A stretch of DNA of 64,000 bases from Streptomyces dysideae. GTDB lineage: Bacteria; Actinomycetota; Actinomycetes; Streptomycetales; Streptomycetaceae. Below are positions 41,042 through 49,856 of the stretch, one piece after another. The notes beneath the pieces were generated by a model. The model was given only the letters and a program-made list of their open reading frames with translations. It did no database searches and was not told where the DNA came from. The stretch's first letter is position 1. Each line of letters begins with the position of its first letter. The stretch lies in assembly GCF_001514305.1 (NCBI RefSeq), contig NZ_KQ949107.1:62001-126000 (forward strand), given 5' to 3'. The position numbers and the translations under genes are program-made.

Positions 41042-41939
41042 TCTGCCGTGTCGACCATGTTACCGGGCGTGGATCCTTCGCCGGACCGGCCGCCGTCGCC
41101 AGTACCGAGCCCGCCAGGATCAGGGCGAAGGCCACGGCGATCCCGGCCGTCAGCTCCTCGTCCAGGAAGAGCGCCCCCGCCGCCACCGCGACCGCCGGAT
41201 TGACGTACGTGAACACCGTCGCCCGCGTCGGGCCCACCTCCCTGATCAGCTCCAGGAAGGCGACGAAGGCGACCGCCGTGCAGATGACGCCCAGGCCGGC
41301 GAGGGCGGCCAGCACCTCCGGGGAGGGGACGTCGGACGGCCGGGTCACCGCGGCCGCGGGGGCGTAGACCAGGGCCGCGAGCGCCAGGCAGGGGGCGGTG
41401 AGGTGGAGGGACGGTATGTCCTTCAGGTACCTCGCCGCGATCAGTGGCGCCGTCGCGTATCCCAGTACCGTCAGCAGCACCTCCGCCAGTGAGCGGGCGT
41501 CTCCGCCGGTGAGGTGCGGGACCGTCAGGACCCCGACCCCCGCCAGGCCCAGCGCCAGGCCCGACACCCGGCGTACGCCCAGCCGTTCCGTGTCGCCGAA
41601 GAAGCGGGCCAGGGCGACGCCGACGATCGGTACGCCCGCGATCAGCAGGCCCGCCGTGGAACTGGACAGATGACGTTCGGCGTCCGTCAGTGTCCACCAG
41701 GGGCCGATGATCTCGATGCACGCGAAGGCCAGCATGGGCTTCCAGTGCGCCCGGACGGTCCGGGGCAGGCCCCCTTGCCGTAGCGCGAAGGGCAGCAGGA
41801 GCGCGGCGCCCAGCGCGCAGCGTGTGAACACCACCACGGACGGGGACAGCGGGGCGTCCACCGCCACCTTGATCATCAGGTAGGGGATGCCCCAGACCAC
41901 GCCCATGAGAGCGAACAGGAACCAGCCGCGTGCAGTCAT
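40959..41939 (-). CDS. EamA/DMT-family transporter
   Basis: This 326-residue protein has ten helices in two EamA repeats (MGVVWGIPYLMIKVAVDA at the start, LGVICTAVAFVAFLELIREVGP and TYVNPAVAVAAGALFLDE late). It exports metabolites or drugs. The final 30 residues (RQTSRAGGRVKSLRGL onward) are encoded within rnpB and look like read-through of non-coding sequence until a chance stop. The AraC-type gene lies 19 bp upstream and probably controls it. Confidence 0.88.
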   Translation of the reverse strand: MTARGWFLFALMGVVWGIPYLMIKVAVDAPLSPSVVVFTRCALGAALLLPFALRQGGLPRTVRAHWKPMLAFACIEIIGPWWTLTDAERHLSSSTAGLLIAGVPIVGVALARFFGDTERLGVRRVSGLALGLAGVGVLTVPHLTGGDARSLAEVLLTVLGYATAPLIAARYLKDIPSLHLTAPCLALAALVYAPAAAVTRPSDVPSPEVLAALAGLGVICTAVAFVAFLELIREVGPTRATVFTYVNPAVAVAAGALFLDEELTAGIAVAFALILAGSVLATAAGPAKDPRPVTWSTRQTSRAGGRVKSLRGLPEERPGSTGQGDG

Positions 41940-41958
41940 ACGGCGACGATGATCCGTC

Positions 41959-42783
41959 TCATCCCCCGCTGTCTTGAACGCTGTTGCGGTACGCCGCCGG
42001 GGTCACGCCCAGCACACGCCGGAACCAGCGGGTGAGGTGGGCCTGGTCCGCGAAGCCGACCAGCGGCGCGACCTCCGCGGGGCGCAGTCCCGTCTCCAGC
42101 AGTCCGCGGGCCCTGCCGACCCGGTACTGGGCGAGCCAGGCGTACGGCGGGATCCCCATCGTCGTACGGAAGGCGCGCAGGAGCTGGTAGCGGGACAGGC
42201 TCAGGCCGGCGGCGAGGTCGGCGAGGGAGGGCGGGGCGGTGAGCTCGTCGGCGAGGCGGTCCCGTACGGCGTGGGCGATGCGGTCGGCGCCGGGCACGGT
42301 GTCGCTCGCCGCGCGGGCCGTGGAGTGGCGGCGGGCGAGGGCCGTGAGCAGCCAGGGGATGCGGGACTCGGCTTCCAGCGGGTCGGGGCAGGCGGCGAGT
42401 TCGGTGTGGGTGAGGCGCAGGGCGGCGGCGAGTTCGGGGTCGTCGAGGAGTGGCTCGTGGAAGTGCGGGACGCCGCCGCCGAGGGTTCCGTCGGTCAGCA
42501 GCGGGACGTCCGCGTAGAGGGCGCGGTAGGCGTAGCCGTCGGACGCGGCGGGGCGGCCGGTGTGCATCTCACCCGGCGCGAGTACGACGATGGAGCCCGG
42601 GCCGGGCCGGATACGGCCACCCCGGTAGTCGATGACCTCACGGCCGCCGACGCACACGCCGATCGTGAATTCGTCGTGGGCGTGCGGGGCGTAGACGTGC
42701 CGGTCGAAGCGGGCGGTCAGCAGGTCGAGGCGGGGACCGCCCCGGCCCAGCCGCGCCCGCGTCCACAGTGCCTGCTCGCCCAT
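41959..42783 (-). CDS. AraC-family transcriptional regulator
   Basis: This 274-residue protein has an N-terminal cupin with HAHDEFTIGV and PGEMHTGRP, and a C-terminal double HTH ending FADQAHLTRWFRRVLGVTPAAYR. Members of this type with a downstream EamA gene act as ligand-responsive activators of the exporter. Same strand, 19 bp apart. Confidence 0.9.
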   Translation of the reverse strand: MGEQALWTRARLGRGGPRLDLLTARFDRHVYAPHAHDEFTIGVCVGGREVIDYRGGRIRPGPGSIVVLAPGEMHTGRPAASDGYAYRALYADVPLLTDGTLGGGVPHFHEPLLDDPELAAALRLTHTELAACPDPLEAESRIPWLLTALARRHSTARAASDTVPGADRIAHAVRDRLADELTAPPSLADLAAGLSLSRYQLLRAFRTTMGIPPYAWLAQYRVGRARGLLETGLRPAEVAPLVGFADQAHLTRWFRRVLGVTPAAYRNSVQDSGG

Positions 42784-42846
42784 CCGGCGTCCCCCTTTCC
42801 CCGGTACAGGGTGCGACGCCAGGAGGCGCCGCTTCCATACCGGGGC

Positions 42847-43422
42847 TCAGAGGAAGTCCGTCGTGTCCAGGTCGAAGGCGAAGGGCTCCGGGAGGGTGAG
42901 TGGCTTACCGAAGGCGAGGGTGCAGTGCTGCTGGTAGTCGTTCTTCTCCGGGTCGCTGAACAGGGTGACCTGTGCGGCGCTGCGGTCGATCAACAGGTAG
43001 AGCGGGATGCCGCCGCGGGCACAGCAGCGGCGTCTCGCCTCGCGATCGATCTTGGGCTTGCTGGAGGTCACCTCCAGCACCATGGCGACGCCGTTGCAGG
43101 GCATCCAGGGGTCGGCACCCCGGTAGAGCCGCAGTGCCATGGGGGCGAACGTGCCGTCAGGGATCACGTGGTCCTTCGGGCAACCCTCCGCCTTCTTCAG
43201 CTTCAGCCCCTTGTTTCCGGAGAACTGCATGTCGGTTTCGGACCGTCTGATCACCTGCCCCACGATCAGGCCGATGTAGTCCTCGTGGTCCCCGTCCGGC
43301 GGCGGTGTCACGACGATCTCCCCCTCGATCAGTTCCGCCTGGAAGCCCTCCGGAGTCTCCAGGGCGAGAAACCACTCCAGTAGGAGCTCTTGCGTGATCG
43401 GTTCGTGTGCCACAGCAGTCAT
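42847..43422 (-). CDS. Uma2-family (DUF820) endonuclease-like protein
   Basis: From the ATG at 43422 (MTAVAHEPITQELLLEWF), preceded by GAAGGAGGGG, the product is 191 residues. The Uma2 fold is indicated by ELIEGEIVVTPPP, IPDGTFAPMA, MVLEVTSSKPKIDR and the GGIPLYLLIDR end. It has the D...E-x-K-like residues of a restriction-endonuclease fold. These genes are numerous in Streptomyces and their role is unknown. The longer frame upstream lacks a start signal. Confidence 0.88.
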   Translation of the reverse strand: MTAVAHEPITQELLLEWFLALETPEGFQAELIEGEIVVTPPPDGDHEDYIGLIVGQVIRRSETDMQFSGNKGLKLKKAEGCPKDHVIPDGTFAPMALRLYRGADPWMPCNGVAMVLEVTSSKPKIDREARRRCCARGGIPLYLLIDRSAAQVTLFSDPEKNDYQQHCTLAFGKPLTLPEPFAFDLDTTDFL

Positions 43423-43585
43423 GTCACGCCCCTCCTTCGGTCGCTCGCCAGACTCGGCCATCGCCGGACCACCTGTCCGTGAGATCGGGAACCGTTCCCT
43501 CGATCGTGGCACACCATCAACGCCCCCGTCAGGCGGCGAACCGCCCGCTTGACCCTGCCGCGACGACAACGTCTCTACTGATCCC

Positions 43586-44350
43586 ATGCGGATCGGAGAA
43601 CTCGCCGCCACCGTCGGCGTCACCACGCGGACCGTGCGGCACTACCACCATCAGGGCCTGCTCCCGGAGCCGGAGCGGCGGGCCAACGGGTACCGGGACT
43701 ACACGCTCCGGCATGCCGTCGTGCTCGCCCGGATCCGGCGGCTCACCGAGCTGAGGCTGGGGCTCGCGGAGGTGCGGGACGTGCTCGCCGAGGATGCCGG
43801 GAAGGATCTCGCCGAGGTGCTCACCGAGCTGGACGAGGATCTCGCCCGGCAGGAGGCGGCGATCCGGGAGCGGCGGACCCGGTTGCGGGCGCTGCTGGAC
43901 GAGGAGGACGGCGGGCTGACCGCCGAGGGGCCCGTGTCGCCCCAACTGGCCGCCCTGTTCCGGGACATGGGCCATGTCGTGGCCGACTCGCCGATGGCCG
44001 TGAAGGACCGCGAGATCCTCGCGCTGATCGACTCCACGGCTCCGCCGGAGGTGCGGGAGCAGATGGCGGCCATGCTGAACGGCGCCCTCGGGACGCCGGA
44101 CGGCGTGCAGCGGGCCCTCGCCGTCTACGCCCTGCTCGACGAGCTCGCCGACGCCGACCCGGCCGACCCGCGCGTGGACGAGGCCGCCCGTGCGCTCGCC
44201 GACGGCCTGCCCCGCGAGATGCTGCCGGACGGCGTGGACATCAACGGCGACGACGACAGCTTCCTGCGCGCCCTGTACGCGGACTTCGCGCCGGCCCAGG
44301 CGGAGGTCATCCGCCGTACGCTGCGGATTCTCACCGAGGAGCGGCCGTGA
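43586..44350 (+). CDS. MerR-family regulator
   Basis: This 254-residue protein has an N-terminal MerR winged helix (MRIGELAATVGVTTRTVRHY, residues 1-70) with coiled-coil continuation. A C-terminal helical domain of about 130 residues has no cysteine cluster, so it is more likely a drug or ligand sensor than a metal sensor. It overlaps the following membrane protein gene by 4 bases (GTGA), suggesting that this is its target or partner. Confidence 0.9.
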   Translation: MRIGELAATVGVTTRTVRHYHHQGLLPEPERRANGYRDYTLRHAVVLARIRRLTELRLGLAEVRDVLAEDAGKDLAEVLTELDEDLARQEAAIRERRTRLRALLDEEDGGLTAEGPVSPQLAALFRDMGHVVADSPMAVKDREILALIDSTAPPEVREQMAAMLNGALGTPDGVQRALAVYALLDELADADPADPRVDEAARALADGLPREMLPDGVDINGDDDSFLRALYADFAPAQAEVIRRTLRILTEERP

Positions 44351-44955
44351 ACACCGTGCGCCGCCTGTTCTGGCACGAGTTGCGGCTGTTCGCGAGCCTG
44401 GGGTTGTGGATCGCCCGGCGGCAGCACGGGACGACGGGCGGCGGGCTGGCCTTCGGGTACACGCACGGGCAGGGCGCCGTGATGTTCGGGTTCGCGTTCG
44501 TGTGCGTGGTGGAGACGGTGGGGATGTCCGTACTGCTGCGGGACCTGCCGACCCTGCACGCGGTGGTGTTCCTGCTGGACGTGTACGGCGTCGTGATCGT
44601 CGTCGGCCAGCACGCGGCCTCCGTCGTACGACCGCATGTGCTGGACTCCGGCACGCTGCGGATCCGCCGGGCCGCGCACGTCGATCTGCGCATACCGCTG
44701 GAGACGATCGCCTCCGTCCGGCGCGAGCTGCGTATGACGCACGAGCGTGCCGACGGTGAACTCGATCTCGCCGTGGGTGCTCAGACCACCGTGACCGTGC
44801 AATTGGCCGAGCCAGTCATCCACTTCACCTTTCTCGGCCGCCGACGGGACATCGGCGTCGTCCGCTTCCACGCCGACGACGCCGACCACCTCGTACACGA
44901 ACTCACGCGGGCGCGAAACGCACTTTCGTCGTCCCCGGAGGACCTGCCTGCGTGA
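44347..44955 (+). CDS. Hypothetical membrane protein coupled to the MerR gene
   Basis: This 202-residue protein starts at GTG overlapping the MerR stop. Two to three helices (VMFGFAFVCVVETVGMSVLL, VVFLLDVYGVVIVV) precede a soluble C-terminal domain with a PH-like beta pattern (IPLETIASVRRELRM). I recognise no function. The last 53 bases overlap the convergent RNB gene. Confidence 0.75.
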   Translation: MNTVRRLFWHELRLFASLGLWIARRQHGTTGGGLAFGYTHGQGAVMFGFAFVCVVETVGMSVLLRDLPTLHAVVFLLDVYGVVIVVGQHAASVVRPHVLDSGTLRIRRAAHVDLRIPLETIASVRRELRMTHERADGELDLAVGAQTTVTVQLAEPVIHFTFLGRRRDIGVVRFHADDADHLVHELTRARNALSSSPEDLPA

Positions 44956-46342
44956 GCCGCACCCGCAGCCGCTCCCCCAGCGGCAGCGGACCGTCGCCCT
45001 CGATCCGGCCGATGACCGCCGGTGTCTCCAGCTGAACCGTCCCCACGGCGGGCCGACGCTCCTCCACGTCCACCACACACCCGTCGAAGAGCTCACCCAC
45101 CCGGTCCTTCAGCAGCGCCGCCTCCACGATGTCGACGCACTCCCGCTCCACCGTCCCCGCACGCCGCGCGCCCTCGGCCATCCGGGCCGGGAGGGCGTCG
45201 AGCGCGGCGAGCACCCAGTCGGGCGGGTCGGTGCCCGCGGCGGCCGCCAGGCAGAGCTCGGCGGTGTAGCGGTCGGCGAGGCGGCGCAGGGGGGCCGTGC
45301 AGTGGGCGTAGGGGGCGGCCACGGCGGAGTGGGTGGTGATGTCGGGGAGCACGCCGTCCCGGAAGACGGTGTAGCCGGCGCCGCGCAGCAGGGTCGTGCA
45401 CTCCTGGAGGAAGGCCGCGTGGTGCGGGCGGTGCGGGTCCAGGGAGCGGACCAGTGCCGCGTACGAGACGTGGTGCGGCCAGTCGATGTGCAGGGCGTGG
45501 GCGGTACGGCGCAGTCGGCCGACGGCGCCGTCCGGCGCGGCGGGGAGGGTGCGCAGGACGCCGGTGCCGTACGCGAGCATCAGGTCGGCGGCGGCCATGC
45601 CGGTGAGCAGGGAGATCTGGGCGTTCCAGCCCGCGGCCGGGTGCGGGGCGCGGAAGGTCAGCTGGTAGCTGTGGTCCCGTTCGACGATCTCCTGCTCGGG
45701 CACGTGGAGCGAGATCCCGCCCCGGTCCACCTCCAGCTTTTCCCGCAGCTCCCCGATCTCCTTCAGCAGCGCGAGCGGCTCTTCCGCCGTCTTGTCGTCG
45801 ATCCGCTTCTGTACGGCCGCGTAGTCCAGCTTGGCCCGGCTGCGGACGAGCGCCCGGCGGACGTCGAAGGCGAGCGTCCGGCCGTCCTCGTCCAGGTCGA
45901 CGGTCCACAGGGCGGCCGGCCTGGTCTGGTCCGGCAGCAGGCCGGCGGCGCCCTCGCCGAGCTGCGCGGGGTGGAGGGGGACCTTCTCGTCGGGGAAGTA
46001 GAGGGTCATCACCCGCCGGTGCGCCTCCGCGTCCAGCGCGCCCGACGGTACGACGAAGGCGGCGACGTCGGCGATGGCGTACCGGACGCGGTAGCCGGTG
46101 CCCTGCCGGGACAGGTGCATCGCCTGGTCGAGGTCGGCGGAGGTGGGCGGGTCGATGGTGAAGAAGGGGATGTCGGTGGCGTCGTAGGGCGGCACGGCAG
46201 GCGTCCGCGCGGGCCGCTGAGCCTCGGCCAGCACCTCGGGCGGGAAGCTCGCGGAGACGCCGAGTTCGGTACGCAGCGCGGAGAGGGCGGCCCGGAGGGG
46301 GGCTTCGGGGGCGCCGGTCACGCGGATGTGGCGGCGGGGCAT
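44903..46342 (-). CDS. RNB-domain ribonuclease (RNase II/R type)
   Basis: This 479-residue protein (MPRRHIRVTGAPEAPLRAAL) has the RNB catalytic block TIDPPTSADLDQAMHL with the four acidic metal ligands and the usual YPDEKVPLHP-like region (YFPDEKVPLHPAQLGEG). It is much shorter than E. coli RNase II/R, with no N-terminal cold-shock domains and only a short S1-like C-terminus. This is the short actinobacterial form. It should degrade RNA 3' to 5'. Confidence 0.88.
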   Translation of the reverse strand: MPRRHIRVTGAPEAPLRAALSALRTELGVSASFPPEVLAEAQRPARTPAVPPYDATDIPFFTIDPPTSADLDQAMHLSRQGTGYRVRYAIADVAAFVVPSGALDAEAHRRVMTLYFPDEKVPLHPAQLGEGAAGLLPDQTRPAALWTVDLDEDGRTLAFDVRRALVRSRAKLDYAAVQKRIDDKTAEEPLALLKEIGELREKLEVDRGGISLHVPEQEIVERDHSYQLTFRAPHPAAGWNAQISLLTGMAAADLMLAYGTGVLRTLPAAPDGAVGRLRRTAHALHIDWPHHVSYAALVRSLDPHRPHHAAFLQECTTLLRGAGYTVFRDGVLPDITTHSAVAAPYAHCTAPLRRLADRYTAELCLAAAAGTDPPDWVLAALDALPARMAEGARRAGTVERECVDIVEAALLKDRVGELFDGCVVDVEERRPAVGTVQLETPAVIGRIEGDGPLPLGERLRVRLTQAGPPGTTKVRFAPA

Positions 46343-46420
46343 ACAGCGAGCGTAGGGCCTGCCCGGCGGATCAGGCCGGAGGAAAACGACGGTGTCTGAT
46401 CAGTGCAGGTGAGCGGGGGC

Positions 46421-46616
46421 GATGGGGGTCCCCCCGCTCGAGCGAAGCCGAGAGTGGGGGAGCGTGCAGCTGCAAGGCGGAGGAGGGAGTCGACGCGATG
46501 GGGGTCCCTCCCGCTCGAGCGAAGTCGAGAGTGGGGGAGCGTGCAGCTGCAAGGCGGAGGAGGGAGTCGACGCGATGGGGGTCCCTCCCGCTCGAGCGAA
46601 GTCGAGAGTGGGGGAG
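46421..46616 (+). repeat. Tandem 76-77-bp repeat carrying a Streptomyces-type hairpin element
   Basis: Three copies begin at 46421, 46497 and 46574; the third is partial. Each contains CTCGAGCGAAGTCGAGAGTG-type dyads that fold into a hairpin between the divergent RNB and YaaA genes. The element core is familiar as a dispersed repeat in Streptomyces intergenic regions. The first copy differs slightly (CCCCCC instead of CCTCCC, AGCC instead of AGTC). Confidence 0.85.
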
Positions 46617-46758
46617 TCGGCGAGTGACGACAACGCGGCAGATGTGCGTGCCAGGCCCCGCGTCTCCGGCATGATCCGCCGGGCAGGCCCTGAGGGCGGG
46701 GAGCTGCGGGTGGCACGCCGTACGCTGTCGCACGAGCCGAAACAGAAGGAGATCTTCC

Positions 46759-47541
46759 GTGCTTGTCCTGCTGCCGCCCTCCGAGGGGAAGGCATCCTCC
46801 GGTCGTGGCGCCCCGTTGAAGCTGGAGTCGCTGTCGCTGCCGGGGCTCACCGACGCCCGTGAGGCCGTTCTCGGCGAGCTCGTCGAGCTGTGTGCCGGCG
46901 ATGAGGACAAGGCGCGCGAGGTGCTCGGGCTGAGTGAGGGGCTGCGGGGCGAGGTCGCCAAGAACGCCGGACTGCCGACGGCCGGCGCCCGGCCCGCCGG
47001 GGAGATCTACACCGGTGTGCTGTACGACGCCCTCGACCTGGCGTCGCTGGACGCGGCCGCGAAGAAGCGGGCCGCCCGGTGGCTGCTGGTGTTCTCCGGG
47101 CTGTGGGGGGCGGTCCGGGTGACGGACCGGATCCCCTCGTACCGCTGCTCGATGGGAGTACGGCTGCCGGGGCTCGGGGCGCTGGGCGCGCACTGGCGTA
47201 CGCCGATGGCGTCGGCGCTGCCCGAGGTGGCCGGGGACGGGCTGGTGCTTGACCTGCGGTCCTCGGCGTACGCCGCCGCGTGGAAACCGAAGGGTGAGGT
47301 GGCCGGGCGGACGGCGACGGTGCGGGTGCTGCACGCGCCGACGCGGAAGGTCGTCAGCCACTTCAACAAGGCGACGAAGGGCCGGATCGTACGCAGCCTG
47401 CTGTCGGCCGGGACCGCTCCCGAGGGGCCGGCGGAGCTGGTGGAGGCGCTGCGGGAGCTCGGGTACGTGGTGGAGGCGCAGGCGCCGGTGAAGGCGGGGC
47501 AGGCGTGGTCGCTGGATGTGCTGGTGACGGAGGTTCACTGA
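46759..47541 (+). CDS. yaaA: YaaA family peroxide stress protein
   Basis: This 260-residue protein (MLVLLPPSEGK) has the typical YaaA/DUF328 elements: PPSEGK at the N-terminus, YTGVLYDALD, FSGLWGAVRVTDRIPSYRCSM and ATKGRIVR. E. coli YaaA limits intracellular iron during peroxide stress and has DNA-binding ability. It starts at GTG after AGAAGGAGAT. Confidence 0.9.
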   Translation: MLVLLPPSEGKASSGRGAPLKLESLSLPGLTDAREAVLGELVELCAGDEDKAREVLGLSEGLRGEVAKNAGLPTAGARPAGEIYTGVLYDALDLASLDAAAKKRAARWLLVFSGLWGAVRVTDRIPSYRCSMGVRLPGLGALGAHWRTPMASALPEVAGDGLVLDLRSSAYAAAWKPKGEVAGRTATVRVLHAPTRKVVSHFNKATKGRIVRSLLSAGTAPEGPAELVEALRELGYVVEAQAPVKAGQAWSLDVLVTEVH

Positions 47542-47622
47542 GCTCGCCTGGAGGTCTCACGGGGCGTTGCAGCATATGCAATTACCTTTGCGCATGTTGT
47601 GTGACATGGGCACGATGGTGCC

Positions 47623-48270
47623 ATGCCCTCCTCTTCCCCTGCCTCCGTGCTGGATCTCGCGCCGGTCGTGCCGGTCGTCGTCCTCGATGACCCCGCGGAT
47701 GCCGTGCCGCTCGCGCGGGCGCTGGTCGCCGGTGGGCTGCCGGTGATCGAGGTGACGTTGCGGACGCCGGCAGCGCTCGACGCGGTGCGGGCGATCGCCG
47801 GGGCCGTGCCGGAGGCGGTGGTCGGCGCGGGCACGGTGATCACACCGGGGCAGGTGACGGAGTCCGTGGCGGCGGGGGCGCGTTTTCTGGTCACTCCGGG
47901 CTGGACGGACGTACTGCTGGCGGCGATGCGGGCGTCCGGGGTGCCGTTCCTGCCGGGGGTGTCGACGACGTCGGAGGTCGTGGCGCTGCTGGAGCGCGGG
48001 GTGCGGGAGATGAAGTTCTTCCCGGCGCAGGCGGCGGGCGGTACGGCGTACCTGAAGTCGCTGGCGGGGCCGCTGCCGCAGGCACGCTTCTGCCCGACGG
48101 GCGGGATCGGCCCCGACAACGCGCCCGAGTATCTCGCCCTACCCAACGTCGGCTGTGTGGGCGGGAGTTGGATGATTCCCGCGGACGCGGTGGCGGCGCG
48201 GGACTGGGGGCGGGTGGAGCGGCTGGCGCGGGCGGCGGTGGCGCTCAGCGCAGGGGCGACGTGTCGTTGA
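47623..48270 (+). CDS. eda: KDPG/KHG aldolase (2-dehydro-3-deoxy-6-phosphogluconate aldolase)
   Basis: This 215-residue TIM-barrel enzyme has GGLPVIEVTLRTPAAL with the catalytic Glu, VGAGTVITPGQV, and the Schiff-base Lys in EMKFFPAQAAGG. PTGGIGPDNAPEYL makes up the phosphate site. It cleaves KDPG to pyruvate and glyceraldehyde 3-phosphate, or acts in hexuronate catabolism. Its 3' end overlaps the convergent RNase H gene by 26 bases. Neighbours give no pathway context. Confidence 0.92.
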   Translation: MPSSSPASVLDLAPVVPVVVLDDPADAVPLARALVAGGLPVIEVTLRTPAALDAVRAIAGAVPEAVVGAGTVITPGQVTESVAAGARFLVTPGWTDVLLAAMRASGVPFLPGVSTTSEVVALLERGVREMKFFPAQAAGGTAYLKSLAGPLPQARFCPTGGIGPDNAPEYLALPNVGCVGGSWMIPADAVAARDWGRVERLARAAVALSAGATCR

Positions 48271-49837
48271 GGAGCCGTACGCTCGCGTTGCCGTCCGCGT
48301 AGTACGCCACGACCGAGAGGGACGCGGCCGAGAGTTCCATGCGGAACAGGGACTCGGGCGGGGCGCCGAGGGCTAGGCGTACGAACGTCTTGATCGGGGT
48401 GACGTGCGTGACGAGCAGGACCGTGCGGCCCGTGTACGCCGCGATCAGCTTGTCCCGGGTGGCGGCGATACGGGTCGCGGTCGCCGCGAAGCTCTCGCCA
48501 CCGCCGGTGGGTTCGGCCTCCGGGTCGGCCAGCCACCTGGTCAGGTCGTCGGGGTAACGCTCGCGGACCTCACCGAAGGTGAGCCCTTCCCAGGCACCGA
48601 AGTCGGTCTCCCGCAGCCCGTCGTCGACGGTCACCCCGAGCCCGAGGCGGGCGGCGACGATGCCTGCGGTCTCGCGGGTACGGGCGAGAGGCGAGGCGAC
48701 GACGTCCTGGATGGTCCCACGCCGGGCGAGTGCGGCGGCGACCCGCTCGGCCTGCCCCCGGCCCACGTCGGACAGGGACGGGTCGGTGCCGCCACTCCCC
48801 GAGAAACGCTTCTGCGGAGTCAACGGGGTCTCACCGTGCCGCAGCAGCACGAAGGTCGCGGGCGCCCCCATGTCGGCGGCGGCCCACCCGGCGGAGGGGG
48901 TGGCCACGGCACGGGCGGCCCGAGCATCGGCCTGCACCTTCGCGACCCCGCCGGCCTCGGTGCGCGCCGCTGCCCGGTGGGACGCGGTGCCGTGGGGAGA
49001 TGCGGTGCCGTGGGGAGAGGAGCCGCCGGAGGAAGCGGGAGCGGGAGAGGCGGCGGACGACGCTGGACCGCCCTCAGCGGGAACGCCGACGGACGACGGG
49101 GAACCAGCCGCAGCAGGAGCAGAGGCAGCCCCGGACAACGAGGAACCGGCCGCAGCAGGAGCAGCCGCAGACGACGGTTCCACCGAAGCTGACGCCGCCG
49201 CAGCCGCCGACGGGTCCGCCAAAGCAGCCGCAGTCGACGACGGAACCGGCGCCTGCGCCGAATCAGCCGCCCCGCGAGCCGCCACCCCCCGGCCCCCCGC
49301 CAGCGCCGCCCGCGCCCGAGCCGCTCCCGCCGCCGCGTCCCCCGGGGGACCGGACGGTTCAGGGGCCGCGGTCCTCGCGGCGGACGTGGCCAGTTCGGCC
49401 GTCGATGTCGACGCCGACCACTGTTCGCCCCGCTTGCCCGCGTCCATCGCCTCGTTGGCCAGGCGGTCCGCGTGCTTGTTCTGCTCGCGGGGGATCCACT
49501 CGTACGTCACCTGGGTGGCCGGGAGGACCCGGGCCGCCTCCGTGGCGAGCGGCTTCATGTCGGGGTGTTTGATCTTCCAGCGGCCCGACATCTGCTCGAC
49601 GACGAGCTTGGAGTCCATCCGGACGTGGACCGTGGCCGTCGGGTCCAGTTCGCGGGCGGCGCGCAGGCCGGCCAGCAGGCCCCGGTACTCGGCGACGTTG
49701 TTCGTGGCGACGCCGATGTACTCGGCCGCCTCGGCCAGGGTCTCCCCGGTCGCCGCGTCGATGACCACGGATCCGTAGCCCGCGGGCCCCGGGTTGCCCC
49801 GTGACCCGCCGTCGGCCTCGACGATGAACTCCCGCAC
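48245..49837 (-). CDS. Bifunctional RNase HI/phosphoglycerate mutase-type phosphatase
   Basis: The 530-residue protein joins an RNase HI domain (about 1-135) to a C-terminal histidine phosphatase domain. The RNase HI part has EADGGSRGNPGPAGYG with the first Asp, NNVAEYRGL and MDSKLVVEQ, with HADRLANEAM at the end. The phosphatase part (about 330-530) has LLRHGETPLT with the catalytic His and VTHVTPIK late. The link (about 140-320) is low complexity, rich in Ala, Pro and Ser, and longer than in relatives I know, with imperfect internal repeats (SPHGTASPHGTAS). Such fusions degrade RNA:DNA hybrids and have CobC-like alpha-ribazole phosphatase activity. Confidence 0.93.
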   Translation of the reverse strand: MREFIVEADGGSRGNPGPAGYGSVVIDAATGETLAEAAEYIGVATNNVAEYRGLLAGLRAARELDPTATVHVRMDSKLVVEQMSGRWKIKHPDMKPLATEAARVLPATQVTYEWIPREQNKHADRLANEAMDAGKRGEQWSASTSTAELATSAARTAAPEPSGPPGDAAAGAARARAALAGGRGVAARGAADSAQAPVPSSTAAALADPSAAAAASASVEPSSAAAPAAAGSSLSGAASAPAAAGSPSSVGVPAEGGPASSAASPAPASSGGSSPHGTASPHGTASHRAAARTEAGGVAKVQADARAARAVATPSAGWAAADMGAPATFVLLRHGETPLTPQKRFSGSGGTDPSLSDVGRGQAERVAAALARRGTIQDVVASPLARTRETAGIVAARLGLGVTVDDGLRETDFGAWEGLTFGEVRERYPDDLTRWLADPEAEPTGGGESFAATATRIAATRDKLIAAYTGRTVLLVTHVTPIKTFVRLALGAPPESLFRMELSAASLSVVAYYADGNASVRLLNDTSPLR

Positions 49838-49856
49838 GGCAGAAATCCCCTAGCCC

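Noticed and set aside
46421..46616. A CRISPR-like array
   Set aside because: The repeats are 76-77 bp with no unique spacers of regular length and there are no cas genes. It is a tandem duplication of an intergenic element.
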